Source of the DNA: Takakia lepidozioides
Lineage: Eukaryota; Streptophyta; Takakiopsida; Takakiales; Takakiaceae
Direction of reading: 5' to 3'
Length of the DNA: 64,000 nucleotides
NCBI GenBank assembly: GCA_030704615.1
Contig: CM060732.1
Coordinates: 78,041,053 to 78,105,052, forward strand
Shown here one piece after another: positions 54,558-64,000 of the stretch; positions within the stretch are counted from its first letter, which is position 1, and each line of letters starts with the position of its first letter. The notes beneath the pieces were generated by a model that worked only from the letters and a program-made list of their open reading frames with translations, did not search any database and was not told where the DNA came from. Made by a program: the position numbers and the translations under genes.

Positions 54558-57500
54558 TCATTGGTGTAAATGCTTTCGGCGTTTGAGTTTGCTGTCAGGC
54601 GTCCCACAAACTTGAGTTGCAGTACCATACTGCTTCTTCTGGAACTCCTCGAATGCTTCTGCTACCACCTCCACCTTCAACACGATGCTGAGGTCTTAGA
54701 AAACTGAGCTATCTAAAACCAGAGTAGGAGATGACAGTTAGAGAGAGAGAGAGAGAGAGTGAATGTACTCAATGATCAAATCCTGCCAATGTTGATTATG
54801 GTGTAGTCTGCAGGAGGATAATTTACAGCCTACAACTATCATAACGCTTGTGCACAGCTGACAACATTCCCATCACAGTGAATTTCCATACTATGTCAAC
54901 CAGAGGCGTGCCGATGGGCAGTACGTGGGAGGCCCAAAGGGCCCAGGGACACAAGAGTGTCACTGAGTAGAACCACAGAGACCAAACAGCAGAACCAGAG
55001 AGAGAGCCAACATACTCATGACCCTGCGAAGAGAGAGAGAATGTACTCATAAGATGTTGTTTGCCATAGCCTTGTGGCCATTGACCCGCACTCAGTTTGA
55101 GCGGAACACAAAGGGAGGGAGAGAGAGAGATATATAGAGAGAGAGCTACCAGCTCAGGCTTCTTTGTATAGACTCTAACAATCCTGTCTTGGAAGCTGTC
55201 TGGCAAAAGATGGCTGATACGATCCTTTTTAATCTTGAATTTGACTGTACTCTCGAAGTCCTGCTTGATTGGCCCAATACACTTCCCAATGAAAACGAGG
55301 GTTCTAGGAAAAACGAGATTAACATGCCCAGCAGTTTCAATCGAGGATATTCACAGACAGCAACATCATCCCTCAAGCATATACTAAAACATCAGAAACT
55401 CCTATTTGTTCTCTAGAGACACACTATGCATGGTGAATCAGTATCAATTAGCTGTACAAAACAACTGTCTCAGTATACAGCATAAGACAAAAGCTTACGC
55501 CTGAAGCACACGAGGACAGCATCAAGTGCCAACTATCTGATTGACACAGTTAGGGAGGAGAGGAGAATAGACTGATGAAGGGGAAGCATTACATATTTAC
55601 CTGGAAGAAATGAACTCTGCAGGTGATAAAACAACACACACAACCCCCAAAACAACACCATGAATGATATCAAAAACGAGCACATGCCACCATGAACAAG
55701 TAAATAACCACCTAAGCAACACTTCACAACATTCCATTCAAATCAGTAACGGCGGCCAATAGAAACAGCTATTGCATGATGGTGAGAAGGTTGTTAAGTG
55801 ACTTTGATGCATGCACGCACAACCTGAGTGGGTCGTCCAAAAGAAAGGACCCACAACTGTGTTACCACAATAATGTACCTGTTGACAGGGTCATCTTTTC
55901 CGCAAGTAAGATCGATTCTCGTAGTGCTCACGATAACATCTTCTTCACGAAGCTCAACTCCCGATCTCTTCTGTGATTTTCATCCACCCTATTGTAAATC
56001 ATGCAGTAACAGTTTACTCTTGTCTGCAGAGTGTTTCCACGAAGCTATCGCAGAAAGTGCCGAAAGAACAGTCATACTTAGTAAACAACATTTCTGGAAC
56101 GTACAATCCACAGGAACTAGTGGAAGTGATTGTAAACCTCCTAGGCACTAATTTTATCAGTAGCAACAAGACATATGAAGAGGAAAGAACAGTTGGGCCT
56201 AGAAATTGATTGAAGCTTTTCTTGTTTGCGGCATGCAGCTTCACAAACAACAAAGCAGTGGTTGCAAACAAAATTCCCCTGTGGCAAACCTTGGGTCTGC
56301 AATGCAGTTCAACCCATGACGAGGAAGACTTCCCAGGAGGCTCCAGTCAGAACTTTATACATGGGATTGCTTAACAAAATTTAGGAATACACATTTCGAT
56401 AAATATAACCTACATTACAGCTACAGTGATATTTAGGGTCAACTTTGGAGATTCAACCAATCAGAAATAAATGGATTGGTCAAACAGTGCATACTACCAA
56501 CCTGGGAGCAGATAATGTCCTGGGCCGTGACCTCCTTGTGATGCTCCAGCTCCTCTTTAGGAACAGCATATTCATTACAGAACTGTCCGCCATAAGGAAG
56601 GCCACTTCAGAACCGTAAAGAAGAATGCCAAGTACGACACAACAATGACTTTATAACAAATGAGAGAATACCTGGTACAGCTGCCTTCGCCTCATGCGTA
56701 ATACCACATCCCGAGCCGCTTGTAATTCTGGTTGTTCCGCAGTCTCAATAGTCTTAAGTATTGTGTCATCCAGCTGCATCCCTAACCCTTCTTGTATGAG
56801 CCCTCAAGACAACAAACAAGTAATGCACACTTCTCCACTCTCTCCGCTCCATCCGAATTGGTATGATAGACGGCCATGTGTATGCATAGCATTATACAAA
56901 GTAAATACACAATAGCACACACGAACTTTGTTACCCTGTCTGTCTCTGTCAGACATATCATTACAGCTGTTTGTGATTCTGCATCTGCTTGATAGTCATC
57001 CTTACCTTCCAGAACCTTTCGGGCCCTTCAATATGGTTGGTTATACCTAAGTAATCATTGGCCAGTACCAAGGCATCCACCAACATCAGCTCCAACGCCT
57101 GACAGACAAACCACAGGCAAAGCACAAGAGATTCATGAATTAGAAATGACATGATCTACATATTGCTCATGAACATAGCTGCATCTTCTTAAAACAGCAC
57201 CTTATTGCACTTGAAAGTTTGAGGGGAAAATGTCGGTCAATGTCAAGGGATTTTCAGGTTGAGGGCCTTGAAACAATGTCAACGTCACTTTACTTCAAAG
57301 GCACCATGCAAGTAACAAAACAACCAATCTGAGCTTAAAACAAGAAAGGGAGGGAGGTCACCTTCACTTTAGAATGAGTGTACACAGTCCGGAATAGGTC
57401 TGCCCGTGTCTGGAACAGCCGGTAGACTGTAATTGCTGGACCCTCCCAACCATTGCCATCAGTGACTTGCATTGGTCATTGAGCACAGATTTCAACAGTA

Positions 57501-60500
57501 AAATTTATGGAACGCACCATGCAGAATTTGTAATCACACGAAACTTCGGGTGAGCGGTGGACATGTAGAGCTTACACTCTTTAGCCTTGTAGCAAATCTC
57601 ATTATCGATCACTTTCATGTTCTCCAACAATCTGCAACTCAACGACAACACATTTCCACTTATCATTTGCCCAAAAGCACGATAATCTCTTTATATATCT
57701 CAACAGCATATGCCAACGAGCAACCACTGCCATCCTCCACATCTTTCCCCTGACCCCAGAAGACCAGTAAAAGCCACAGCCTGTCGAGCCAGTCACGAGC
57801 CTTTTTGACATTCAGGAAGAAGACAAAGGTGGGGTTTCCTCCTTGTTTCCTTCACTTAGTCTGGCTTATGGAAAACCGGCTGCACAAGTTGCCATTGCAC
57901 AGAGCACGGATTCAAGAAGATTTTCTGTTTGATGAATTCGTCTAGCCTCCAACTTGACAGAATCTATGTGCACATTAGCAGGTGCCTGTCGTTGTCTAGC
58001 TCAGGTTCTTCGACCAGTAATTACGAGACATTCATTCCCTCCCTCTCACCTCTAGCATGTGAAGAGGATTTAGCTTTTCAAATCTACCCCTCCATGGATC
58101 TCCTTAGATTGGGCGCAACACGGAAGCCATTGGAGTTGTCAGTTGGCAAGGCAGCACCCCAAAACATGAGATGCAGCCCCCATTTCTCTGGAAGCCCGCC
58201 TGACTACAGAACAGCTTGCCAACTGTGCTAAGAAGTGTAATGCCAGTTCCCAGGCTCTTCTCTGTCACCTTTTTTATACAGGTTGACGATGACACCCTCT
58301 CTCCAACAAAAGGGTATCATTTCAGTCTTCCAAATAAGATTAAAGGGGAGGGCAAGGGCTGCTACTGTACAATTGCCACCATGCTTAATTAGTTGATGGA
58401 CAATGCCATCACACCCACTGGCTTTATAGCCCTTTAAATATTCTCTTGCTTCATCAATCTCAGAAGAACTAATGGGTACATAGTATCCATGGAGATGGAG
58501 ATAGACGAGTATCAATAACCATGGAAAATCTACCAACAAGTATTGAACCAGTTTAATATCAAGCAGTTATTTTCAAGGAGGAAGTGTGTTACATGCCTAA
58601 CTACAAAGCTGAATTGCCACTGCATCATTCAGTACCTGCGAAAGTCAAAGCTTGTGGAGAGACCACAACCCCGACAATCCCTATCAATGTAGTCAAACCT
58701 GCAGAGGGACTCGAGGTGAGAATATCTCTCTCTATCTTCCCCATCCCTCCCTTCTCCCCCTCCCATCAAAGAGTTAAATAAATATGGCATGTGCAATACT
58801 GGGCTTTAATTCCGAAACACTGATGAAACCCCCATAAGCAGCTGAAAGATCTCAAGTTTTCCAGTTGAGGATTGACATTTAAGTGAAGGCACACTTAAGT
58901 CTCAAGCACTCTTTGGAGGGACAACCATACTTGTCAACATCGATTCCATTGCGTCCATTTGCGACTATATCAAACAGAAAACGCTTCTCGCCATAGGCCT
59001 ACAAAACAAAGAGTGAATCAACATGGGATTCAAGGTTTCTGATCCAAATCTCGGGGTCTGAAGATGGAAAAGGTTGTGACAAGTGATGCTCTTGGACTTT
59101 CGTAACATGAAAACTTGACCCTCTTCAGGTCTTTGCAGTAGGGAAAATGTGCACTGAAGGAAAATACTGATTAGAATCCAGGAAAAAGGTATATTTTGTT
59201 TGATGGAATTGGTTCAAAAAGTTCAGGACCAATACCCAAAGAATTCAGAATGCATCGAAACCGGTCTAAGATATGGGCTCTATTGAATCAACCTTTTCAT
59301 AGCACTGCTCTTGGTGAAGTCCTAAGAATCACAGAGGAAGATGCATGACAGTCAGGTCCAAGGACTTCGTCAAGCTGTGACTCGAACGACAACAAACTCA
59401 TTTCAATCAATTGGAACTTGTTGCACTTACTGGAGTGTCTGAACAACGTGAAGTTGCTAGTATCATGTCCTGAAAAACCCAGCACCCGTCAAAGGCATTA
59501 TTAGTGCCTCTCACAGAACTTAGTGGACATCCTATGTATGTCTCCTCACCTGTCCTTGAAACGTCAAATTAACTTAATTATCAACCTAACCAGGAAACTA
59601 ATCATTTTGCTATGCAGACTGGTTCCTTCAGTCAGAACAAGCTTCTCAAACAGCTTTATAGCAAACCAAGTTGCAGCCATAGAAAAAGGAAGAAAGGACA
59701 TTTAATATCCAGAGAGGAAAGGAAGGTGAATGCAAGAGGGTATTCTTTACCTGAACCATCCGCAGTTCACTGTGATCAATGTCAATATGATGCTGATCCA
59801 CAATATATTCAACCATGTCCGCTGACATTTGCTCATGCTTCCTGACAGGAAACATTGCAATTATTACATGGAAATCACAAATACGTCACATAATTGGGTA
59901 TCTTGATTCTTTTCTGGAAGCCTGGGATCAACTCAGTTTTCACTGTACAGTTAGTTACCAATGAGATTTTGTTACAAGGGACAAAATTAGACAGGAGAAG
60001 AACACATCAGGTTTATGATCATGATTGACAGTGTTTGAGACACACCATTTCACATTAGGAAGTACTCGAGGAAGGAACTCGTTGTCAAACACATGGCTGA
60101 ATGGGCCATGACCTACGTCATGGAGCAGGCCTGCCAGCTTGACAGCCCTGATGTCAGTTCGGTCAATCTTCAGTTCTTCATGCTGCAGCAACATATCAAA
60201 TACCTTATGTCAGCAAAGATTCCCTGAAACGGGTCCAGTGTCAAGGATCAGATTGCACACAAGCAACCATGAGTAGGGATGGGCAACATGCCCTTTTGAT
60301 GATATTTAACAGTTGAAAGATCTTTACCAAGGAGGGATTTGTACAGTGGCAAACAGGTTAAATGCCCTCCTTTTCCCCATCATTCCCACCCTGCAAGAAC
60401 ACATTAAACTTCACAAAAAGAAGCTCAGCTCACTTGGAACTTGTCAAGCAGCTGGATTGCTTGACCAGCCACATGGTAGACTCCTAATGAATGCTCAAAT

Positions 60501-62028
60501 CGGGAATGCATTGCACCGGGAAAAACAAAGTGGCACAGACCTGTAAATTTCCACAACAAACCACAATCTCAGTTTCTATTTGGTGCATCAGAATTAGACT
60601 TAATTGATACTTGAGAAGAGAGAATGTACTGTCATTCAGGCAATACTGAGATGAACAAGTATGCACAAGGGGCTCACCAAGCTGTTTCACATCACGTAAT
60701 CTGCTCCCCGTCGACATAGTTCATGCACAAAGTACTCAGATTGTGAGATTTGGAAACTTCAGTCCATCGCACAGATTCTCATATCTTGAGGCAAAAGCCA
60801 CACACTGTGCAAAGCTTCAAGATTAGATTAGAAAACCACCTTGGTTGCCAATTAAGGTCCAGTATTTTTGAATTATAGAAATTACATCCCATGCAATCAA
60901 TGTGAACCCTAGTGCAAAGATGAAAGAAAAATTGCCTTCAATAGTAAAGATATGATTGAAGCTATGCTCATGATTGTGTGTCCTGACACAACACCTAGGG
61001 TACCACTCAATCCCAACCTTTCATTTTTGAAATCTTGGAATCAGTTACTTGCACTCACACATCTTCTCTGCTCCATTAATCACATCAACAACTTTAGGCA
61101 GTTGGATCCGGTATCTTTGAGAAAGCAGGGATGAGAGGACAAGTATCTCTCCCTACCTTTGGAATTGCTCTGTGTCGATGAATTTCATGGCTAACTGCAA
61201 CCAAGAACACAATATGGCAATACATTCACTCAATCTATCAGTTCTTGAACATATGGTTGGCAAGCATGATCACAGCTGAGAAACCTGTCAACTTTGAATG
61301 TCTGTTATGGAGAGGCAGTTAGTGGGAGCTACTTGACTACAAACCAAACGTAGACACCCTTGTATGGCTCGACAATCACTCTGCATTGAATTGTCTAATT
61401 GACTCAGCCCCACTTCAGACCATAATTTTTGTTTTTTGTAAAACACCACCATGGCTGCATTAGTATGCTGCCTGAATTCATGAAGGTTGGAAATTGAAAA
61501 ACAGAACATCGAAAAACTAATGCGTGAAATTCATGTAGGCTGACAAGGCAGTGCAAGTAAAGGGAAAAGAAAATCCTCAGCAGAAGAAACAGATACAGAC
61601 ATGACGCCAGCCACAGCCTGCGTAAATAAGGAAAACAGGAAGTATGACAGGGTGATAGATAGTTTCCTGTTCGGTTCACTCTTTCCGATAGCGAGATGGA
61701 CGATCATCATCTCAATACTTGTACACTTGGTCTCAGCAGTGATTTATGAATGTAACTTCATACAAAACAGGCGCAGTGACAGAGTTCGCAGTCATGTTGC
61801 TAGTACATTGTAATAGTATACTTCATCGCTGGAGCTACTGTATGAGATTAGACTAAATCAAGGAGAATTGCATTTAAGAGAATGACAGACAAACAAAGTA
61901 AATACCGGATCAATGGATATGTTCCGGTGCACGTTGTCATGAACTATTTTGGTGTTAGATCGCTCGTCAATAATAGGAAACATATGCCCTTGAGATGGCG
62001 GGGATGCCTTGTCAAATTCTGCCACCAT
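54558..62028 (-). CDS. VEN4: SAMHD1/VENOSA4-like HD-domain dNTPase
   Basis: Seventeen exons with GT-AG ends: 61906-62028, 61157-61194, 60678-60700, 60434-60540, 60046-60182, 59751-59841, 59431-59469, 58931-58998, 58636-58698, 57576-57631, 57362-57426, 57006-57098, 56672-56773, 56502-56582, 55879-55970, 55150-55303, 54558-54674. They sum to 1449 bp, an intact 482-codon frame, close to Arabidopsis VEN4 (about 470 residues). Order: [32 protein letters not shown], metal ligands in [11 protein letters not shown] and [15 protein letters not shown], the conserved [25 protein letters not shown] (last metal Asp), then the helical C-terminal lobe ([41 protein letters not shown]). The family hydrolyses dNTPs to nucleoside and triphosphate and sets the dNTP pool; plant VEN4 affects chloroplast development. 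There is no SAM domain, as in plant members. ATG 62028 is preferred, though the frame is open further upstream. Symbol by resemblance. Confidence 0.93.
58100..58540 (-). pseudogene. Non-LTR reverse transcriptase fragment in intron
   Basis: In the intron between exons 9 and 10 of the dNTPase gene, same orientation. [20 protein letters not shown], then [33 protein letters not shown] and, after a frameshift, [13 protein letters not shown] and [11 protein letters not shown] match the N-terminal reverse transcriptase blocks of LINE elements. The catalytic YxDD part is absent. Confidence 0.85.
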
Positions 62029-63324
62029 CCTGCTAGATCTCGATTCCGAGAAAAATGTGACTATCCTGCAGACAAAGATGCTGAACGTTCCACAAGGGGG
62101 GAAAAAAGGGGACAAATATTCAAGAACTGAAAGAATGAGGATAGGACTCGAATGACACGAGGCATGGGCAGGAAAGTTACGAAACAAGACAGAAGAAAGT
62201 CCCGTTTCCACAAACACCTAGCTAGTCCTATTGAAGAAAAAGAGAGACGCCAAGCCGCGCGTTTGATATCCCGTCCCCATCACGAAACGCGCAGGGAGAG
62301 CGACAGATCCAGAAAAAATAGCTATACCCTTCGTAAATCACACAGATCAGATCAGACAGACAAGAGAGACGCCGAAATAAGGTGCCCGGTATATACACAA
62401 TGTTCGCTTTCAGAACACAGCTGAGCGCAGAGGAGAAGCGGAAGGCAAAGCAACGAAGAGAAGCTGGCCGTCGCACTATTCTGTTTGATCTGTGGCACAC
62501 ATTGTTCGACCATTATACCTACAATCTTCACTTGTCAATTCCCTGTATATATTTATATAGAAGAACATTTATTAGCCGTCTTTTTTAACCGTTTACGTAA
62601 AGCTCTCTACTATTCTGTTATGAACCAAAAAGTGTTTTTCGCCACGAAGCGAAACTTGCTGCCGTTCTTTGAGGTTTTCTTGCCCATTTTTAGTCTCTCG
62701 TGTCCCATGTACCCATGTTCCACTTGCGTTACCATGTTCTCATGTTTTTCTTTCAAAATAATGTATGCAAATTTTTATTTTTAACTTTTTTCGAAAATTA
62801 TTAGAAAATTAAAAATTGGCCTTCAGGGAAACAGAAATCAAAGATGTCGGATGTTTCGGATGCTTGGGATTGGCATCCTCGCAGTTCATATTCGCTGCCG
62901 GAAGATGTGAAAAGCTTTAGTGCAAGCGAGTCAGGGGAACGGCGACCACTCAACCCGGGAGCATTCAAGATATTTGGGAGAGAAGCAATTGCTAAGACTG
63001 AACATTTGGGAACACCATATTATTCACTGCCTTCAGCAGAAGCTGGATTGCATTTTGTACGCAAGTCATGTCTGTCAAGAGTTGATTGCTCTCTTTCAGG
63101 CTGCAGATTTTGAAGTGCTCATTCCACGAACACTGGCCATACAATGAAAGATCACGAAGCTGTAGTACTTTGAAATGAGTTCCCTAGGAACATCGCCAGT
63201 CCCATTCGTTCAAGCTATACAACTATCTCAAAGAATAGAGGAGATCTGACCAATTGTTGAACAGCATTTCCTTGCAACAGTTACCATTCCAGTCAAGAGT
63301 GCGAATTGAGATGTAGGTGGCAAA
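62029..63324. other. 5' flank of the dNTPase gene and spacer
   Basis: A plus-strand frame at 62844-63113 (MSDVSDAWDWHPRSSYSLPE ... ) looks like a short coding exon, possibly spliced at a GTACGC near 63057. It has no partner exon downstream and no family pattern. The dNTPase promoter or 5' UTR lies to the right of 62028. Confidence 0.4.
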
Positions 63325-64000
63325 TCATTCCGCTTCCAAGCCACCGCGAAGAATTGAGATTTGACCATCTCTGAGCAGTATATCTTCATCAAGTTGCCGC
63401 ACTCGCCGCCGCAACATCTCCACCTCCAGACTCAAATGAAGTGCTTCCCGGCCCACAGCCTTGGCCTCCTGTTGCATCTCATTTCGCTCTCTCGACACGC
63501 GATTTAGCTCTTCCCTCCCTTTTTCCACCACGTCGGAGAGGTCCTCCAAAGCGATCTCCAGCAATCTCACTGCCTCTTTCCTTTCACCAAGCTGCTGCTC
63601 AAGCTGAGAGATCCGAAGAGAAGCATCCGCTAGCAAGAACTGCAGTTTCTTCCCATCCACTACTAGTCCATCATCATTCTCAAGCTTGGAGGTCACTTGT
63701 GGATGACACTTTTCCAGGGCTGCCTCCATTATTATCACCTTCTCCCTTAGCATCTGACAGCTCAAATTTCGGGCTTCCATCTCTTGTTCCCATTCCTCTA
63801 GTTGCTCTTTCACTTGTTTCATCTCTCTCTCTGCCTTCTCCTTACTGTGAACAGCTGCTGCGATCTCTTTGTGGAGATCTTCGATTTGTTTGGTCTGCGA
63901 CCGGGACAATCTGTTCGAGTCTCGGGCTTCCATCTCTTGCTCCCATTCCTCTCGTTGCTCTTTCATTTTGTTCATCTCTCGCTCTGCCTTGTGCTTGCTC
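63325..64000 (-). CDS. Coiled-coil protein, N-terminus outside window
   Basis: The frame is open from the right edge to the stop at 63325 (216 codons from the Met at 63975, and open beyond it). It is almost wholly heptad-like and rich in Glu, Lys, Arg and Gln, with no membrane segment. A 50-residue block (KAEREMNKMKEQREEWEQEM, then KAEREMKQVKEQLEEWEQEM) is repeated in tandem with a 150-bp period at the DNA level. C-terminus: LRRRVRQLDEDILLRDGQIS and ILRGGLEAE. Long coiled-coil proteins of this look act as scaffolds at the nuclear envelope, cytoskeleton or plastid membranes; I cannot choose among these. The rest of the gene lies outside the window. Confidence 0.75.
   Translation of the reverse strand, partial: SKHKAEREMNKMKEQREEWEQEMEARDSNRLSRSQTKQIEDLHKEIAAAVHSKEKAEREMKQVKEQLEEWEQEMEARNLSCQMLREKVIIMEAALEKCHPQVTSKLENDDGLVVDGKKLQFLLADASLRISQLEQQLGERKEAVRLLEIALEDLSDVVEKGREELNRVSRERNEMQQEAKAVGREALHLSLEVEMLRRRVRQLDEDILLRDGQISILRGGLEAE

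Overview
This is nuclear DNA of a land plant. Three multi-exon genes on the minus strand of the right third are clear plant housekeeping or membrane genes, introns are short with GT-AG ends, and an LRR receptor-like kinase and a very large PLS-class pentatricopeptide repeat (PPR) gene lie in the middle. The PPR style (long runs of nearly identical triplets), the Helentron-type mobile element and the many tRNA-derived SINEs suggest a seedless plant such as a lycophyte, fern or moss. That placement is an inference; I could not search a database.

Left part (1-20.8 kb): accessory DNA. It opens with a cluster of a dispersed repeat family (about 0.66-2.76 kb). Next come a decayed PIF/Harbinger transposase with an internal tandem duplication (3.3-4.2 kb), an RNase H fossil (4.4-4.9 kb) and an unrecognised, decayed gene full of Gln-Thr repeats (6.6-9.0 kb). 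A palindrome-bearing satellite follows (10.2-11.4 kb). A decayed Helentron (Helitron2-type rolling-circle element) occupies about 12-20.1 kb: an RPA-like ORF, then Rep (HUH), a PIF1-family helicase and a C-terminal endonuclease domain. A 50-bp PPR scrap and a SINE-like unit lie just after it.

Middle (22.3-34.6 kb, plus strand): an LRR receptor-like kinase in 13 recognised exons whose kinase domain lacks the catalytic Asp. A gypsy RT fragment follows. Then comes a 1206-codon PPR reading frame in which a 303-bp unit is repeated with exact spacing; its E+/DYW tail is cut off by a stop and frameshifts.

34.6-42.3 kb is repeat-rich and has no gene I can support: CT-rich tandem repeats, a SINE with target-site duplications, and a second cluster of the repeat family seen at the left edge.

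Right part (42.8-64 kb, all minus strand): a small membrane protein with a proline-rich ectodomain and a cadherin-like beta-sandwich; a complete 13-exon DEAD-box RNA helicase of the RH5/STRS1 type (572 codons); a complete 17-exon SAMHD1/VENOSA4-like HD-domain dNTPase (482 codons); and, at the edge, a partial coiled-coil protein. Exon phases of the helicase and dNTPase sum to intact frames, so both look functional. I see no sign that these neighbours share a pathway.
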